Shown here in pieces: positions 17,755 to 26,007 of a stretch of 45,757 nucleotides of DNA. The stretch comes from CAZTVF01 sp964616985 (GTDB lineage Bacteria > Planctomycetota > Phycisphaerae > SM23-33). Position 1 is the first letter of the stretch. Every line of letters begins with the position of its first letter. The stretch covers positions 1 to 45,757 of the forward strand of contig CAZTVF010000032.1 of the NCBI GenBank assembly GCA_964616985.1, read 5' to 3'. The position numbers were made by a program, and so were the translations under genes. A model generated the notes under the pieces. It saw only the letters and a program-made list of their open reading frames with translations. It was not told the origin of the DNA and did no database searches.

Positions 17755-19167
17755 CTATTCCTCACGATGCAGCAGGTTGATGTTCTTCCATCGCCCGCGT
17801 TCGAAGCGGATCGCCATCGTAACCCCCAGCACGATGACGTAGAGGCTGGCGGCTATCCAGGGCCCAACGCTCGTCAACTGCGGCAGGTACGTCACCATCA
17901 GATACCCGCCGCCGAAGATGAACCCCCAGCTCAGCGTCACCGTGCACACCATCGGCCACAGTGTGTCGCCCGCGCCGCGAAGGGCGCCGACGAAAACGAT
18001 GCCCACGGCGTCGAACAGCTGGAACACCGCCGCGCACGTCAGCACCCAGCCCCCGATGTGAATGATCTCCGAACTCATTTGCCGCGCCTGCTCGGGCGAC
18101 ACCTCGCCCCCGGGCACGACATTCACGAACAGGCTGATCATTGGCCCGCGGAGGAACCAGAACACCAGCGCACAGATGCCCATGTAGATCAGCGCCAGCA
18201 GCACCGCCGCGTGCGTCCGCCGTTTCGATAGCTCCGGCCGCCCCGCCCCGATGTACTTGCCCACCAGCGCCGTCGTCGCCACGCCGATGCCCACCGCGGG
18301 CATGAACGACAGCGGCATCCACCTCATGGCCGCCGAACTGGCGGCGATGTGCTCGGGCCCGAACCGCCCCACCAGCACCGACAGCATCACGCTCCAGGGC
18401 AGCACGTCGGAGAAGAACTCCACCCCCGCCGGCCAGCCCACGCGAAGGATGTCGACCAGGTGCGAGAGCTTCACGCTCATCTGCCGCGTCTTGTACTGCT
18501 CGTGAACCTTCACCGACAGGAACATGACCGCCAGGATCGCCAGGTGAATCGACCAACTGGCGACCGTGGCGATGGCCGAGCCCTCGAGGCCCATCTTGGG
18601 CGCGCCGAACGCGCCGAAGATCAGGATGTACCCCATCACAATATTGTTGGCATGGGCAATCAGCGACGTCACCAGCACCACCATCGGGCGGTGGACGCCG
18701 TAGAAGAATTGCTCCAGCGGCCGGGCCGTCAGCGTCAGGAACACCGCGGCCACCATGTAGTGGAAGTACATCACCTCCAGGTCGATCATCTCGGCAGGCT
18801 GGTCGAGCCACTGGAAGATCGGGCGGGCCAGCAGCGCCAAGGGCGCGATCAGCAGGCAGCCCAGAATCGCCAGCAGCACGCCCCCCCAGGCATAGCGGCC
18901 GCACTGGTCGAATCGCTTGGCCCCGAGGTTCTGGCTGACGTAGGTGTTGACGATGGACAACAGGCCCGTGGCGAAGCTTTCGGGCACGAACGCCGACAGA
19001 CCGGCCACCATCTGCGCGCCGAACGGCAGCGGGCCGATGAACGACACCATCAGGCCGTCCACGAACCGCATCAACTGGCTGTTGAGCATCGACAGGCTCG
19101 CCGGCCAACTCAGCCGCAGCACCTCGCCCATGCCCGAAGATGTCTTCTCCAGTTCCGCCTCTTCCAT
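17755..19167 (-). CDS. MATE family multidrug/organic-cation exporter
   Basis: A polytopic inner-membrane antiporter of about 470 residues with twelve predicted helices arranged as two six-helix halves. Typical MATE text includes the N-terminal LRLSWPASLSMLNSQLMRFVD, the ENSF-like YVSQNLGAKRFDQ in the first half and the later LVGKYIGAGRPELSKRRTH equivalent in the second. It should extrude cationic compounds using a Na+ or H+ gradient. I use ATG 19167. A GTG at 19191 would add eight residues and has no ribosome binding site. It is divergent from the beta-galactosidase gene. Confidence 0.88.
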   Translation of the reverse strand: MEEAELEKTSSGMGEVLRLSWPASLSMLNSQLMRFVDGLMVSFIGPLPFGAQMVAGLSAFVPESFATGLLSIVNTYVSQNLGAKRFDQCGRYAWGGVLLAILGCLLIAPLALLARPIFQWLDQPAEMIDLEVMYFHYMVAAVFLTLTARPLEQFFYGVHRPMVVLVTSLIAHANNIVMGYILIFGAFGAPKMGLEGSAIATVASWSIHLAILAVMFLSVKVHEQYKTRQMSVKLSHLVDILRVGWPAGVEFFSDVLPWSVMLSVLVGRFGPEHIAASSAAMRWMPLSFMPAVGIGVATTALVGKYIGAGRPELSKRRTHAAVLLALIYMGICALVFWFLRGPMISLFVNVVPGGEVSPEQARQMSSEIIHIGGWVLTCAAVFQLFDAVGIVFVGALRGAGDTLWPMVCTVTLSWGFIFGGGYLMVTYLPQLTSVGPWIAASLYVIVLGVTMAIRFERGRWKNINLLHREE

Positions 19168-19245
19168 CGCTCCGCCAATCTTGAATGGCACATCTTAGCG
19201 GCGAGGGCTTGGCTAGCCTAGCGGTCTGTGGATCTTCAATGCATC

Positions 19246-19275
19246 GGGTGGCGGCCTTCCCAGGCGCCGCCACCC
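19246..19275. promoter_or_regulatory. 10-bp inverted repeat in the MATE/lacZ divergent gap
   Basis: Arms GGGTGGCGGC and GCCGCCACCC flank a 10-nt loop midway between the divergent starts. It could be an operator or an RNA hairpin in a leader. No regulator gene is adjacent to support either reading. Confidence 0.35.
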
Positions 19276-19378
19276 ATTCAGCCTGCAATCCCGATGGGCA
19301 GCACTTGCCAGTTACCGGCGGCGCCGTCATAATTCGGCCTTGGGCGGCCGCGGCCGCACCCAACCAAAGGATGACGAC

Positions 19379-22300
19379 ATGAAAGAGTGGGCCAACCCCA
19401 AGTTCTTCGAACGCAACCGCATGCCCGCACGGGCGTATTTCTTCCCGTACCCCGACCAAGCCGCCGCGTTGGCCGGCTCGCCCGGCGCCTCGCCCTGGTT
19501 CCAACTGCTCAATGGAAACTGGAAGTTCCACTACGCCTCGGCCCCCGAACTGACCCCCGAGCATTTCCACGAGGAATGGTTCGATGCCAACGACTGGGAC
19601 AACATCCCCGTCCCCTGCAGTTGGCAGATGCTCGGCTACGGCCGCCCGCACTACACCAACGTGCAGTACCCCTTCCCGCTGGACCCGCCCCACGTGCCGT
19701 CGGAGAACCCCACCGGCTGCTACCGCCGCGGCTTCGTCGTCGCCGACGACTGGACCGGCCGCGAAATCTTCCTCCGCTTCGAGGGCGTCGATTCCGCCTT
19801 CTACGTGTGGGTGAACGGCCAGCCCGTCGGCCACAGCCAGGGCAGCCGCCTGCCCGCGGAGTTCGACGTCACCGCCTTCGTCCGCCCCGGCAAGAACACC
19901 GTCGCCGTGAAGGTGCTGCAGTGGTCGGCCGGCAGCTATCTCGAAGACCAGGACATGTGGTGGCTCAGCGGCATCTTCCGCGACGTCTGCCTCGTCGCGA
20001 CGCCCAAGGTGCACCTCTATGATTTCGCCGTCCACACCGAGCTCGACGACAGCTACGCCGATGCGAAACTCAAGGTCAACGCCACCCTCCAGAACTTCTC
20101 CACCGCCGCGGCCGAGAGCTACAAGGTCCAGGCCACGCTGCTGGACGCCCGCGGCGCGTCGGCCGCCCGGCCCGTCGTCAAGGACCTCGCCGTCGGCGCC
20201 GGCCAGGAGGCGAGGCTGGAGCTATCCGCTTCCGTCAAGGCCCCGCAGAAGTGGTCGGCGGAGACGCCTTACCTGTACACGCTGCTGCTGACGCTGAAGG
20301 ACGCCGCCGGCAATGTCATCGAGGTCATCCCGCAGAAGGTCGGCTTCCGCCGCGTCGAAATGAAGGGCGGCAACCTGCTGATCAACGGCATGGCCGTCAA
20401 GTTCCGCGGCGTCAACCGCCACGAGCACCACCCCGACCTCGGCCGCGCCGTGCCGGTGGAGACCATGATCGCCGACATCCTGTTGATGAAGCGCCACAAC
20501 GTGAACACCGTCCGCACGTCGCACTACCCCGACGACCCGCGCTGGTACGACCTGTGCGACAAGTACGGCATCTACATCGTCGACGAATGCGACCTGGAGA
20601 CGCACGGCTTCTGTTTCGAGGCGTGGAAGAACAACCCCCTGGGCGAAGTGGACTGGGAGGCCGCCTGCGTCGATCGCATGATCCGCATGGTGCAGCGCGA
20701 CAAGAACCATCCGTGCGTCTTCATGTGGTCTCTGGGCAACGAGGCCGGCTTCGGCCGCAACCACGAGGCGATGGCCGCATACGCCCGCCAGGTCGATACC
20801 CGCCCCATCCACTACGAGGGCAACTACGACCAGACGATCACGGATGTCGTCAGCTGCATGTACCCGCACGTCGACCACCTCAAGAGCATGGCCGAGGCCA
20901 CCGGCGAGATGGAGTTCGCCAACCGAAAGATCCCCGCGGCGCTGCACGCCCACAAGCCGATCTTCCTGTGCGAATACGCCCACGCGATGGGCAACGGCCC
21001 GGGCAACCTGCAGGAATACTGGGACCTGTTCTACAAGTACGACCGCCTGCAGGGCGGCTGCATCTGGGAGTGGATCGACCACGGCATCCGCCGCAAGACC
21101 GCCGACGGCAAGGAGTATTTCGCCTACGGCGGCGACTTCGGCGACCAGCCCAACGACGGCAACTTCATCGTCGACGGCCTGGTCTTCCCCGACCGCACGC
21201 CCTCGCCGGGCCTGATCGAGTACAAGAAGGTCATCGAGCCCGTGAAGGTCGAGGCCGAGGATCTCCGCTCCGGCAAGGTCCGCATCACCAACCGCTATGA
21301 ATTCCAGGACCTCTCGCACCTCCAGCTCAGCTGGAGCGTGATGGAAGACGGCGTGGCCATCGCCTCCGGCAAGGCCGCGATCCCGGCCATCGGCCCGCGC
21401 AAGGCCAAGTCGGCGACGATCCCGCTGGAGGCGCCCGCGGCGCTGCGCCCAGGGGCCGAGTACATCCTCAACCTGTCCTTCACGCTGGCGGGCGACACCC
21501 TGTGGGCGCCGCACGGGCACGAGGTGGCCTGGGCCCAGTTGCCCCTGCCGTGGAAGGTTCCTGCCGCCCCGGTGATCAAGACGGCCGGCATGGCGCCCGT
21601 CGCCGTGCGGACCAGCGGCAACGAGATCGTCATCACTGGCGCGACCTTCGCCGCCACCTTCGACAAGGCCCGTGCAATGCTCACGTCGTGGACGCACGAG
21701 GGCCTGGCCCTGCTGAACGCCGGGCCGCAGCTGAACCTCTTCCGCGCCACCACCGACAACGACCGCGGCGGCTGGGGCCCCACCACCCAGGCCGCCGAGT
21801 GGAAGAAGGCCTTCCTCCACCAACTGCAGCACCGCGTCGAGAACGTGGAGGTTCAGGAACTGGGCTCAGCCGTGCGGATCAAGGCCAGCGTCCGTTCCGC
21901 CGGGGCCGTCTCCAGCCGCTATGTCCAGTGCGAATACACGTACACGTTCTACGGCTCGGGCGACCTGGTCCTCGAAACGCACGGCGTGCCCGTGGGCAAC
22001 TTCCCCGCCCAACTGCCGCGCATCGGCCTGCAGATGACGCTGCCGGAATCGCTCGATCACGTGATGTGGCTGGGGCGCGGCCCCGGCGAGTCGTACCCCG
22101 ACAGCAAGCAGGCGGGCAAGGTCGGCCTGTGGCGGGCGAGCGTGGACGAGCTGTACACGCCCTACGTCTTCCCGCAGGAGAACGGCAACCGCGCGGACGT
22201 CCGCTGGGTCTCGCTGACCAACACGCGCGGCATGGGCCTGCTGGCCTCAGGCTGCCCGGAGCTGAATTTCAGCGCGCACCGCTTCACCACGATCGACCTG

Positions 22301-22522
22301 GAGAACGCCCGCCACACGCACGAGCTGCCCGACCGCCGCGAGATCACGCTGAACCTGGACTACCGCCAGGACGGCCTGGGCTCGTGCAGTTGCGGCCCCG
22401 GCGTCCTGCCGCAGTACATCCTGAAGCCCGAGGAGTTCCGCTTCAGCCTCCGCCTGCGGCCTTACTCCATCGACGCCCTCTGCCCCCGCCTCCTGGGCCG
22501 GCAGGCCCTCGAGACGATCTAG
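19379..22522 (+). CDS. lacZ: Beta-galactosidase, glycoside hydrolase family 2 (LacZ-type)
   Basis: A 1,047-residue enzyme of full LacZ length that should hydrolyse terminal beta-galactosides. Order: sugar-binding jellyroll (about 40-215), immunoglobulin-like domain, TIM barrel, second immunoglobulin-like domain, and C-terminal beta-sandwich. Active-site motifs are intact: RHEHHPDLGRAV, SLGNEAGFG with the acid/base Glu near residue 455, and FLCEYAHAMGN with the nucleophile Glu near 531. No signal peptide is present, so it is cytoplasmic. ATG at 19379 is supported by AAAGG at proper spacing. The longer TTG-initiated frame at 19340 is not needed. It is monocistronic upstream of tRNA-Val. Confidence 0.95.
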   Translation: MKEWANPKFFERNRMPARAYFFPYPDQAAALAGSPGASPWFQLLNGNWKFHYASAPELTPEHFHEEWFDANDWDNIPVPCSWQMLGYGRPHYTNVQYPFPLDPPHVPSENPTGCYRRGFVVADDWTGREIFLRFEGVDSAFYVWVNGQPVGHSQGSRLPAEFDVTAFVRPGKNTVAVKVLQWSAGSYLEDQDMWWLSGIFRDVCLVATPKVHLYDFAVHTELDDSYADAKLKVNATLQNFSTAAAESYKVQATLLDARGASAARPVVKDLAVGAGQEARLELSASVKAPQKWSAETPYLYTLLLTLKDAAGNVIEVIPQKVGFRRVEMKGGNLLINGMAVKFRGVNRHEHHPDLGRAVPVETMIADILLMKRHNVNTVRTSHYPDDPRWYDLCDKYGIYIVDECDLETHGFCFEAWKNNPLGEVDWEAACVDRMIRMVQRDKNHPCVFMWSLGNEAGFGRNHEAMAAYARQVDTRPIHYEGNYDQTITDVVSCMYPHVDHLKSMAEATGEMEFANRKIPAALHAHKPIFLCEYAHAMGNGPGNLQEYWDLFYKYDRLQGGCIWEWIDHGIRRKTADGKEYFAYGGDFGDQPNDGNFIVDGLVFPDRTPSPGLIEYKKVIEPVKVEAEDLRSGKVRITNRYEFQDLSHLQLSWSVMEDGVAIASGKAAIPAIGPRKAKSATIPLEAPAALRPGAEYILNLSFTLAGDTLWAPHGHEVAWAQLPLPWKVPAAPVIKTAGMAPVAVRTSGNEIVITGATFAATFDKARAMLTSWTHEGLALLNAGPQLNLFRATTDNDRGGWGPTTQAAEWKKAFLHQLQHRVENVEVQELGSAVRIKASVRSAGAVSSRYVQCEYTYTFYGSGDLVLETHGVPVGNFPAQLPRIGLQMTLPESLDHVMWLGRGPGESYPDSKQAGKVGLWRASVDELYTPYVFPQENGNRADVRWVSLTNTRGMGLLASGCPELNFSAHRFTTIDLENARHTHELPDRREITLNLDYRQDGLGSCSCGPGVLPQYILKPEEFRFSLRLRPYSIDALCPRLLGRQALETI

Positions 22523-22542
22523 TGCGAGCGGAATAACTGCCT

Positions 22543-22570
22543 TGACAGTCTTCGCCGCAGCCGCTAAAGT
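22543..22570 (+). promoter_or_regulatory. Sigma-70-type promoter for tRNA-Val
   Basis: TTGACA at 22543-22548 and TAAAGT at 22565-22570 are separated by about 16 bp. They lie some 40 bp upstream of the mature tRNA 5' end. Confidence 0.65.
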
Positions 22571-22606
22571 GCTGAAATCGCTTGGGCCATCGGCCGCAAG
22601 CGGTTG

Positions 22607-22680
22607 GGGCCGTTAGCTCAGTTGGTTAGAGCGCCTGCTCGACACGCAGGAGGTCACTAGTTCGAGTCTAGTACGGCCCA
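22607..22680 (+). tRNA. tRNA-Val (GAC), integration target
   Basis: A full cloverleaf is present: acceptor GGGCCGT/ACGGCCC, D arm GCTC/GAGC, anticodon stem CCTGC/GCAGG with loop TCGACAC, and T arm ACTAG-TTCGAGT-CTAGT. CCA is not encoded. The anticodon GAC reads Val codons. Position 33 is C instead of the almost universal U. The integrase gene of the following element begins 121 bp downstream in the same direction, the usual arrangement for tRNA-targeting tyrosine recombinases, so the 3' part is probably the left attachment site. Confidence 0.93.
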
Positions 22681-22686
22681 GTAAAG

Positions 22687-22713
22687 AAAACCCTTGGAAA
22701 CAAGGGTTTTTTT
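22687..22713 (+). terminator. Rho-independent terminator after tRNA-Val
   Basis: A perfect 10-bp stem (AAAACCCTTG / CAAGGGTTTT) capped by a GAAA tetraloop runs into a T tract. It lies 6 nt past the tRNA and separates it from the integrase transcript. Confidence 0.9.
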
Positions 22714-22745
22714 ATGCCTTGACTCCCTCCCCATGCATCTCTAGA

Positions 22746-22776
22746 GTTCAATTGCAGTCATAATTGCAGTTGAACC
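22746..22776 (+). promoter_or_regulatory. Direct and inverted repeats upstream of the integrase
   Basis: AATTGCAGT occurs twice (22750-22758 and 22762-22770), 12 bp apart, inside an outer inverted repeat GTTCAA...TTGAAC. The position, AT-rich and 30 bp before the integrase ATG, suits integrase arm-type or excisionase binding sites, or an operator for the integrase promoter. Confidence 0.5.
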
Positions 22777-22801
22777 GTCCTCCTGTACGGGAGAAAAGAC
22801 C

Positions 22802-24157
22802 ATGGCCGCGACGAAGCAAGATGAACTCACTGGCTCACTCTATCAGCGTGGCGACCGATGGTATTGGGGCGTCTATCTGCCGAATTCAACCAAGCAGAGT
22901 AACATCCCCATGCGGCCGCCCGGCAGTCGCATGGCTACGACCGACCGCAAAGTCGCCGAGATGATCGCCCGCCAGATGTGGGCGGCGGCTCTGACCAGAG
23001 CCGAGTCGCAAGCCGCCGGGATTGACCTGCCGGACTTTGATGGCACAGTTCGTGGCTTGGCTCTGGAGTTCCGCAAGTACGTTGCCACCCAGTACCGCCG
23101 CGGCGATGGCACCTTGACCTCGCAGGTAGGCAATGTCAAGGATGCGACCGAGCCACTCATATCCAACAAGGACTTCTGCGATGTTCCAGTTCTCAAGTTC
23201 GGCCCGGTACTGCTGGACAGGGTTCGGCAGACTTGGATCACACGCGAGAATGGAAAGAAACCCCTGTGCCGGTCCACGATCAACGCCAGGGTGAAGATCA
23301 TCAGGCGGATGTTCCAGTGGGCCGGTGAAAAGGAGATCGTACCTGGCAGCCAATGGATGAACCTGGCTGCACTGAAGTCTCTCCGACGCCACACCACCAA
23401 CGCCCGCGAACCCAAGACGGTGCGTCCCGTGGACCCGGTCATCGTTCGCGAGACAATGCAGCACATGACGCCGATTCTGCAAGCGATGGTCGAGTTGCAC
23501 ATGCTTACCGGCATGAGGTCCACCGAAGTCTGTTGCATCCAACCCCGCTATATCGAGCAGGTCAGCGAGAGCCGGTGGCTGTACCACGTCCCGACTGAGG
23601 CGAACAAGATGGAGTACAAGAACGACGACATCGGCAAGCACGACCGAACCGTGCCGCTAGTCGGACGGACCGTGGAAATCTTGACGCCCTACTTGTTGCG
23701 AGCCGACGATGCTTACTGCTTTGACCCCGCGGTGGGTGAGAAGCAAAACCGTGAGCATCGCCGGGCGAACCGCAAGACGCCCCTATATCCGGGCCACCTG
23801 GCACGATATCTCAAGCAGAGGAAGAATCGAGTTTACGGCGCCCGTTATGACAAGGACAGCTATGGCCGGGCGATCAGCCGGGCAGTCACGGCCACAAACA
23901 AGGCACGGAAAGCTGCCGCCGGAGACGCAGCCTTGGCCGCGGGCGAATACCCGACAGAAGCTACATGGACACCCATCAAGTGGCACCCACACCAGCTCCG
24001 GCATACGGCCGCCACGATCGTCAGGAAGAAGATGAAGGACGCCGGTCGTGATGCAGCCCGCGCCCTCCTGGGACAGAAGCAAGGCAACGTGATCGACACC
24101 TACGCGGAGATCGACCGTGACCTGGCATTTCAGGCTGCAGAGCAAATCACCATGTAG
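22802..24157 (+). CDS. int: Tyrosine recombinase / phage integrase
   Basis: This 451-residue protein should catalyse site-specific integration at tRNA-Val. The catalytic domain keeps the family residues: Arg239 (TGMRSTE), His397-x-x-Arg400 (HQLRHTAAT) and the nucleophile Tyr434 (IDTYAE). The N-terminal ~90 residues resemble an arm-binding domain, and residues about 100-210 form the SAM-like core-binding domain. The start has a purine-rich GGGAGAAAAG upstream. It is convergent with the repressor gene, and both end at a shared bidirectional hairpin. Repeats just upstream may be its own binding sites. Confidence 0.93.
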   Translation: MAATKQDELTGSLYQRGDRWYWGVYLPNSTKQSNIPMRPPGSRMATTDRKVAEMIARQMWAAALTRAESQAAGIDLPDFDGTVRGLALEFRKYVATQYRRGDGTLTSQVGNVKDATEPLISNKDFCDVPVLKFGPVLLDRVRQTWITRENGKKPLCRSTINARVKIIRRMFQWAGEKEIVPGSQWMNLAALKSLRRHTTNAREPKTVRPVDPVIVRETMQHMTPILQAMVELHMLTGMRSTEVCCIQPRYIEQVSESRWLYHVPTEANKMEYKNDDIGKHDRTVPLVGRTVEILTPYLLRADDAYCFDPAVGEKQNREHRRANRKTPLYPGHLARYLKQRKNRVYGARYDKDSYGRAISRAVTATNKARKAAAGDAALAAGEYPTEATWTPIKWHPHQLRHTAATIVRKKMKDAGRDAARALLGQKQGNVIDTYAEIDRDLAFQAAEQITM

Positions 24158-24172
24158 ACCACGACTGGACGC

Positions 24173-24205
24173 GGGCCGGTAGCTTGAAGCTGCCGGCCCG
24201 TTTCA
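24173..24205. terminator. Bidirectional terminator between integrase and repressor
   Basis: A long GC stem (GGGCCGG...CCGGCCC with inner AGCT/AGCT pairing) is followed by a T-rich run on the plus strand. It lies between two convergent genes. Confidence 0.7.
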
Positions 24206-24207
24206 TT

Positions 24208-24603
24208 TCAGCGTCGGCGCTTCGAACGCCCCGCAGTTTTACGAGTGGGCGAGGCGCCGGCATGGCCCTTTGGCTTGGCGGTCGGGGGCGGCCGGGAATC
24301 CAATATCCTTATGATTGCGGCCAAGATCGCGGTCAGATCAGCCTCCGTCATCGGCGTGTCGAGCAACTCGCTGATTCGCACCCGGAGCATGTTGGGTTCA
24401 ACGTGATCTGAGGAGAGGTCGCTTCGGCGAACGCCGAACACGCCCGCGATCCGCTCTACAATCTCCAGGCTCGGCTGACGATCCCGCACCTCCATCATGC
24501 TCAAGTAGCCTGGGGTGACGTGGATCAGTTTCGAAAGATGGCGACCACTCATTCCTCGCTGGCGTCGCAGATCCCGCACAACCTGTCCCGAGAGAATTTT
24601 CAT
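24208..24603 (-). CDS. XRE-family HTH repressor
   Basis: A 131-residue regulator. Residues about 8-62 form a Cro/cI-type helix-turn-helix (GMSGRHLSKLIHVTPGYLSMMEVRDRQPSLEIVERIAGVFGV). The rest is a helical dimerisation-like segment and a basic Lys/Arg tail (TRKTAGRSKRRR). It is transcribed divergently from the excisionase-like gene, with AT-rich DNA and a perfect inverted repeat between them, so it is the likely lysogeny repressor. The start at 24603 has AAGGA 8 nt upstream. The earlier ATG at 24612 would overlap that site. Confidence 0.85.
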   Translation of the reverse strand: MKILSGQVVRDLRRQRGMSGRHLSKLIHVTPGYLSMMEVRDRQPSLEIVERIAGVFGVRRSDLSSDHVEPNMLRVRISELLDTPMTEADLTAILAAIIRILDSRPPPTAKPKGHAGASPTRKTAGRSKRRR

Positions 24604-24713
24604 GGAAACCATCCTTTTTGCACAATCAGTTTACGCGTCGCTTCAGCGTCAGCCACTCTAAACTCTGAGTTAACACAGTCAAAACTATGAATTTAATCTA
24701 GTGTGCTCTTTGT

Positions 24714-24783
24714 TTGACTTAATACGTAGCATACATCCATACTCATTATGTCAGGTTCACACCATATCCTGCACCTGACATAA
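24714..24783 (+). promoter_or_regulatory. Switch region: promoter and perfect 11-bp inverted repeat operator
   Basis: The AT-rich 197-bp gap between repressor and excisionase-like genes contains TTGACT (24714-24719), with a CATACT -10-like element 18 bp further on. Just downstream is a perfect inverted repeat with arms TTATGTCAGGT (24746-24756) and ACCTGACATAA (24773-24783) and a 16-bp spacer. It overlaps the expected transcription start of the rightward operon and is the natural operator for the divergent XRE repressor. Confidence 0.6.
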
Positions 24784-24799
24784 CGACTGGAGTAGATGT

Positions 24800-25033
24800 T
24801 TGTTGCATAAAACCGCAGAGTTGTTGACCGCCGTTCAGGTGATGCAGATTCTCAATGTTTCCCGCTACACCTTCTACGGAAACGAAAAACGTGGGGTCCA
24901 GAGTCTCCGCATTCAGTTGCTCACCAAAGGCCTGAAGGTCGTGAAGATGCCGTCGTCGCGCACTCGTTACCTGGCATCGAGCCTTTACAGAATCATCAAT
25001 TTCGCTGCAAGCCGGGAGGCTGTGCTGGCGTGA
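24800..25033 (+). CDS. Excisionase-like small HTH protein
   Basis: A 77-residue protein whose first 30 residues resemble a MerR/excisionase-type helix-turn-helix (LLTAVQVMQILNVSRYTFYG). A basic middle follows, with the wing-like KMPSSRTRYLASSLYRII. The first codon is TTG at 24800, supported by GGAG 7 nt upstream. An ATG nearby is out of frame and hits a stop after four codons. Its place directly downstream of the operator suggests a Cro/Xis-like early protein that directs excision or represses the repressor gene. This role rests on context. Confidence 0.7.
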   Translation: MLHKTAELLTAVQVMQILNVSRYTFYGNEKRGVQSLRIQLLTKGLKVVKMPSSRTRYLASSLYRIINFAASREAVLA

Positions 25034-25091
25034 CAGTCGGTGTGGTTTGGGTGCCGGCCGCCGAGGCGTGTTGCCCCGACGGTCGGCTTAC

Positions 25092-25166
25092 AGCGGGATG
25101 GACTGGAGATGGTTCCAGCAGCGGCCTCATAAGCCGATGACGCAGGTTCGAGTCCTGCTCCCGCTA
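25092..25166 (+). tRNA. Element-borne tRNA-Met (CAT)
   Basis: Seventy-five bases fold as a cloverleaf: a 7-bp acceptor AGCGGGA/TCCCGCT, a D arm CTGG/CCAG with a GG-containing loop, an anticodon arm CGGC-CTCATAA-GCCG (outermost pair mismatched G-A), and a T arm GCAGG-TTCGAGT-CCTGC. The loop CTCATAA with anticodon CAT is the classic Met loop, though a lysidine-modified Ile tRNA is also possible. CCA is not encoded. It lies between the excisionase-like gene and the next operon gene on the same strand, so it is probably co-transcribed. An upstream extension of the next reading frame runs through it and should be ignored. Confidence 0.78.
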
Positions 25167-25205
25167 GTTGACGTATCACTCCTCACCCCCAATAGGAAAT
25201 CCCAC

Positions 25206-26006
25206 ATGACAGAAAGTACTTCTGCGCTCACGCGCCAAGGCGACATGCCGTTGGCGCAGTTGGGCCAGGCGTTTGCCACGAGCGGCTATTTCGTAGATGC
25301 CCGCGATGCCGCACAGGCCATCGTGAAGATTCAGGCAGGCCGAGAACTGGGCTTTGGCCCCGTCGCCAGCATGTGCGGCGTTCAGATCATCAAGGGGAAG
25401 ATCGGACTGTCGTCGGGGCTCATGGCCGCGGCGATCAAGCGAGCCAAGCCGCGGTACGACTACAAGATCATCGAGCACACCGATCAGGCATGCGAGCTGG
25501 TGTTCTTCGAGACCGCTCAGGAGCCCGGGCGCAGCCGCTTCACGATGGAGGACGCCGCCACGGCGGGGCTGACCAAGGGCGACAACTGGAAAGGCTACCC
25601 CCGCAATATGCTGTTCGCCCGAGCCATGTCCAACGGCGCCAAGTGGTTTTGCCCCGACGCCTTGAATGGCTGCATCGCCTACACCCCTGATGAACTGGGG
25701 GCGATTGTAGATGGCGCCACCGGTGAGGTGATCGACGTGCCCGCCGCCCCGTCGCGTCCCGTGCCGTCTCGGCCTCCAGCGCCGCCCGTTGCCGCTGCTC
25801 CTGCCCCCGCTGTGCCCGCGCCGGCCCCTGCCTCGCTGGACCTGTCGAAGCTCAAGGACTTGATCGAGGCGCACAATCTGACTGCGGAGGTGCAGGCCAA
25901 GTGGTGCCAGCACTTCAAGGTCGCCAGCCTAGACAAGCTGGCCCAGGAAGAAGTGAACGCCATCGTCAAACGAGTGCTCGAATCCATTGCTGGAAAGGTG
26001 GCGTGA
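25206..26006 (+). CDS. Phage recombination-associated protein (RecT-context)
   Basis: A 266-residue protein of a widespread phage family found where RecT/Bet annealing proteins normally sit. It shows the family text IVKIQAGRELGFGPVASMCG, then LSSGLMAAAIKRAKPRYDYKI, GLTKGDNWKGYPRNMLFARAMSNGAKW and TPDELGA. A Pro/Ala linker (about 178-205) joins a small C-terminal helical segment. Function in single-strand annealing or DNA binding is inferred from position next to an SSB-like gene and replication genes, not from a catalytic motif. The start has AGGA 8 nt upstream. The upstream extension to 25047 would run through the tRNA. Confidence 0.7.
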   Translation: MTESTSALTRQGDMPLAQLGQAFATSGYFVDARDAAQAIVKIQAGRELGFGPVASMCGVQIIKGKIGLSSGLMAAAIKRAKPRYDYKIIEHTDQACELVFFETAQEPGRSRFTMEDAATAGLTKGDNWKGYPRNMLFARAMSNGAKWFCPDALNGCIAYTPDELGAIVDGATGEVIDVPAAPSRPVPSRPPAPPVAAAPAPAVPAPAPASLDLSKLKDLIEAHNLTAEVQAKWCQHFKVASLDKLAQEEVNAIVKRVLESIAGKVA

Positions 26007-26007
26007 C

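Noticed and set aside
17762..20035. 757-codon minus-strand frame across the MATE and beta-galactosidase starts
   Set aside because: It spans two real divergent genes, and its composition is that of an antisense shadow.
25047..25205. N-terminal extension of the RecT-context protein
   Set aside because: It passes through the tRNA-Met gene, and a proper ribosome binding site exists before 25206.
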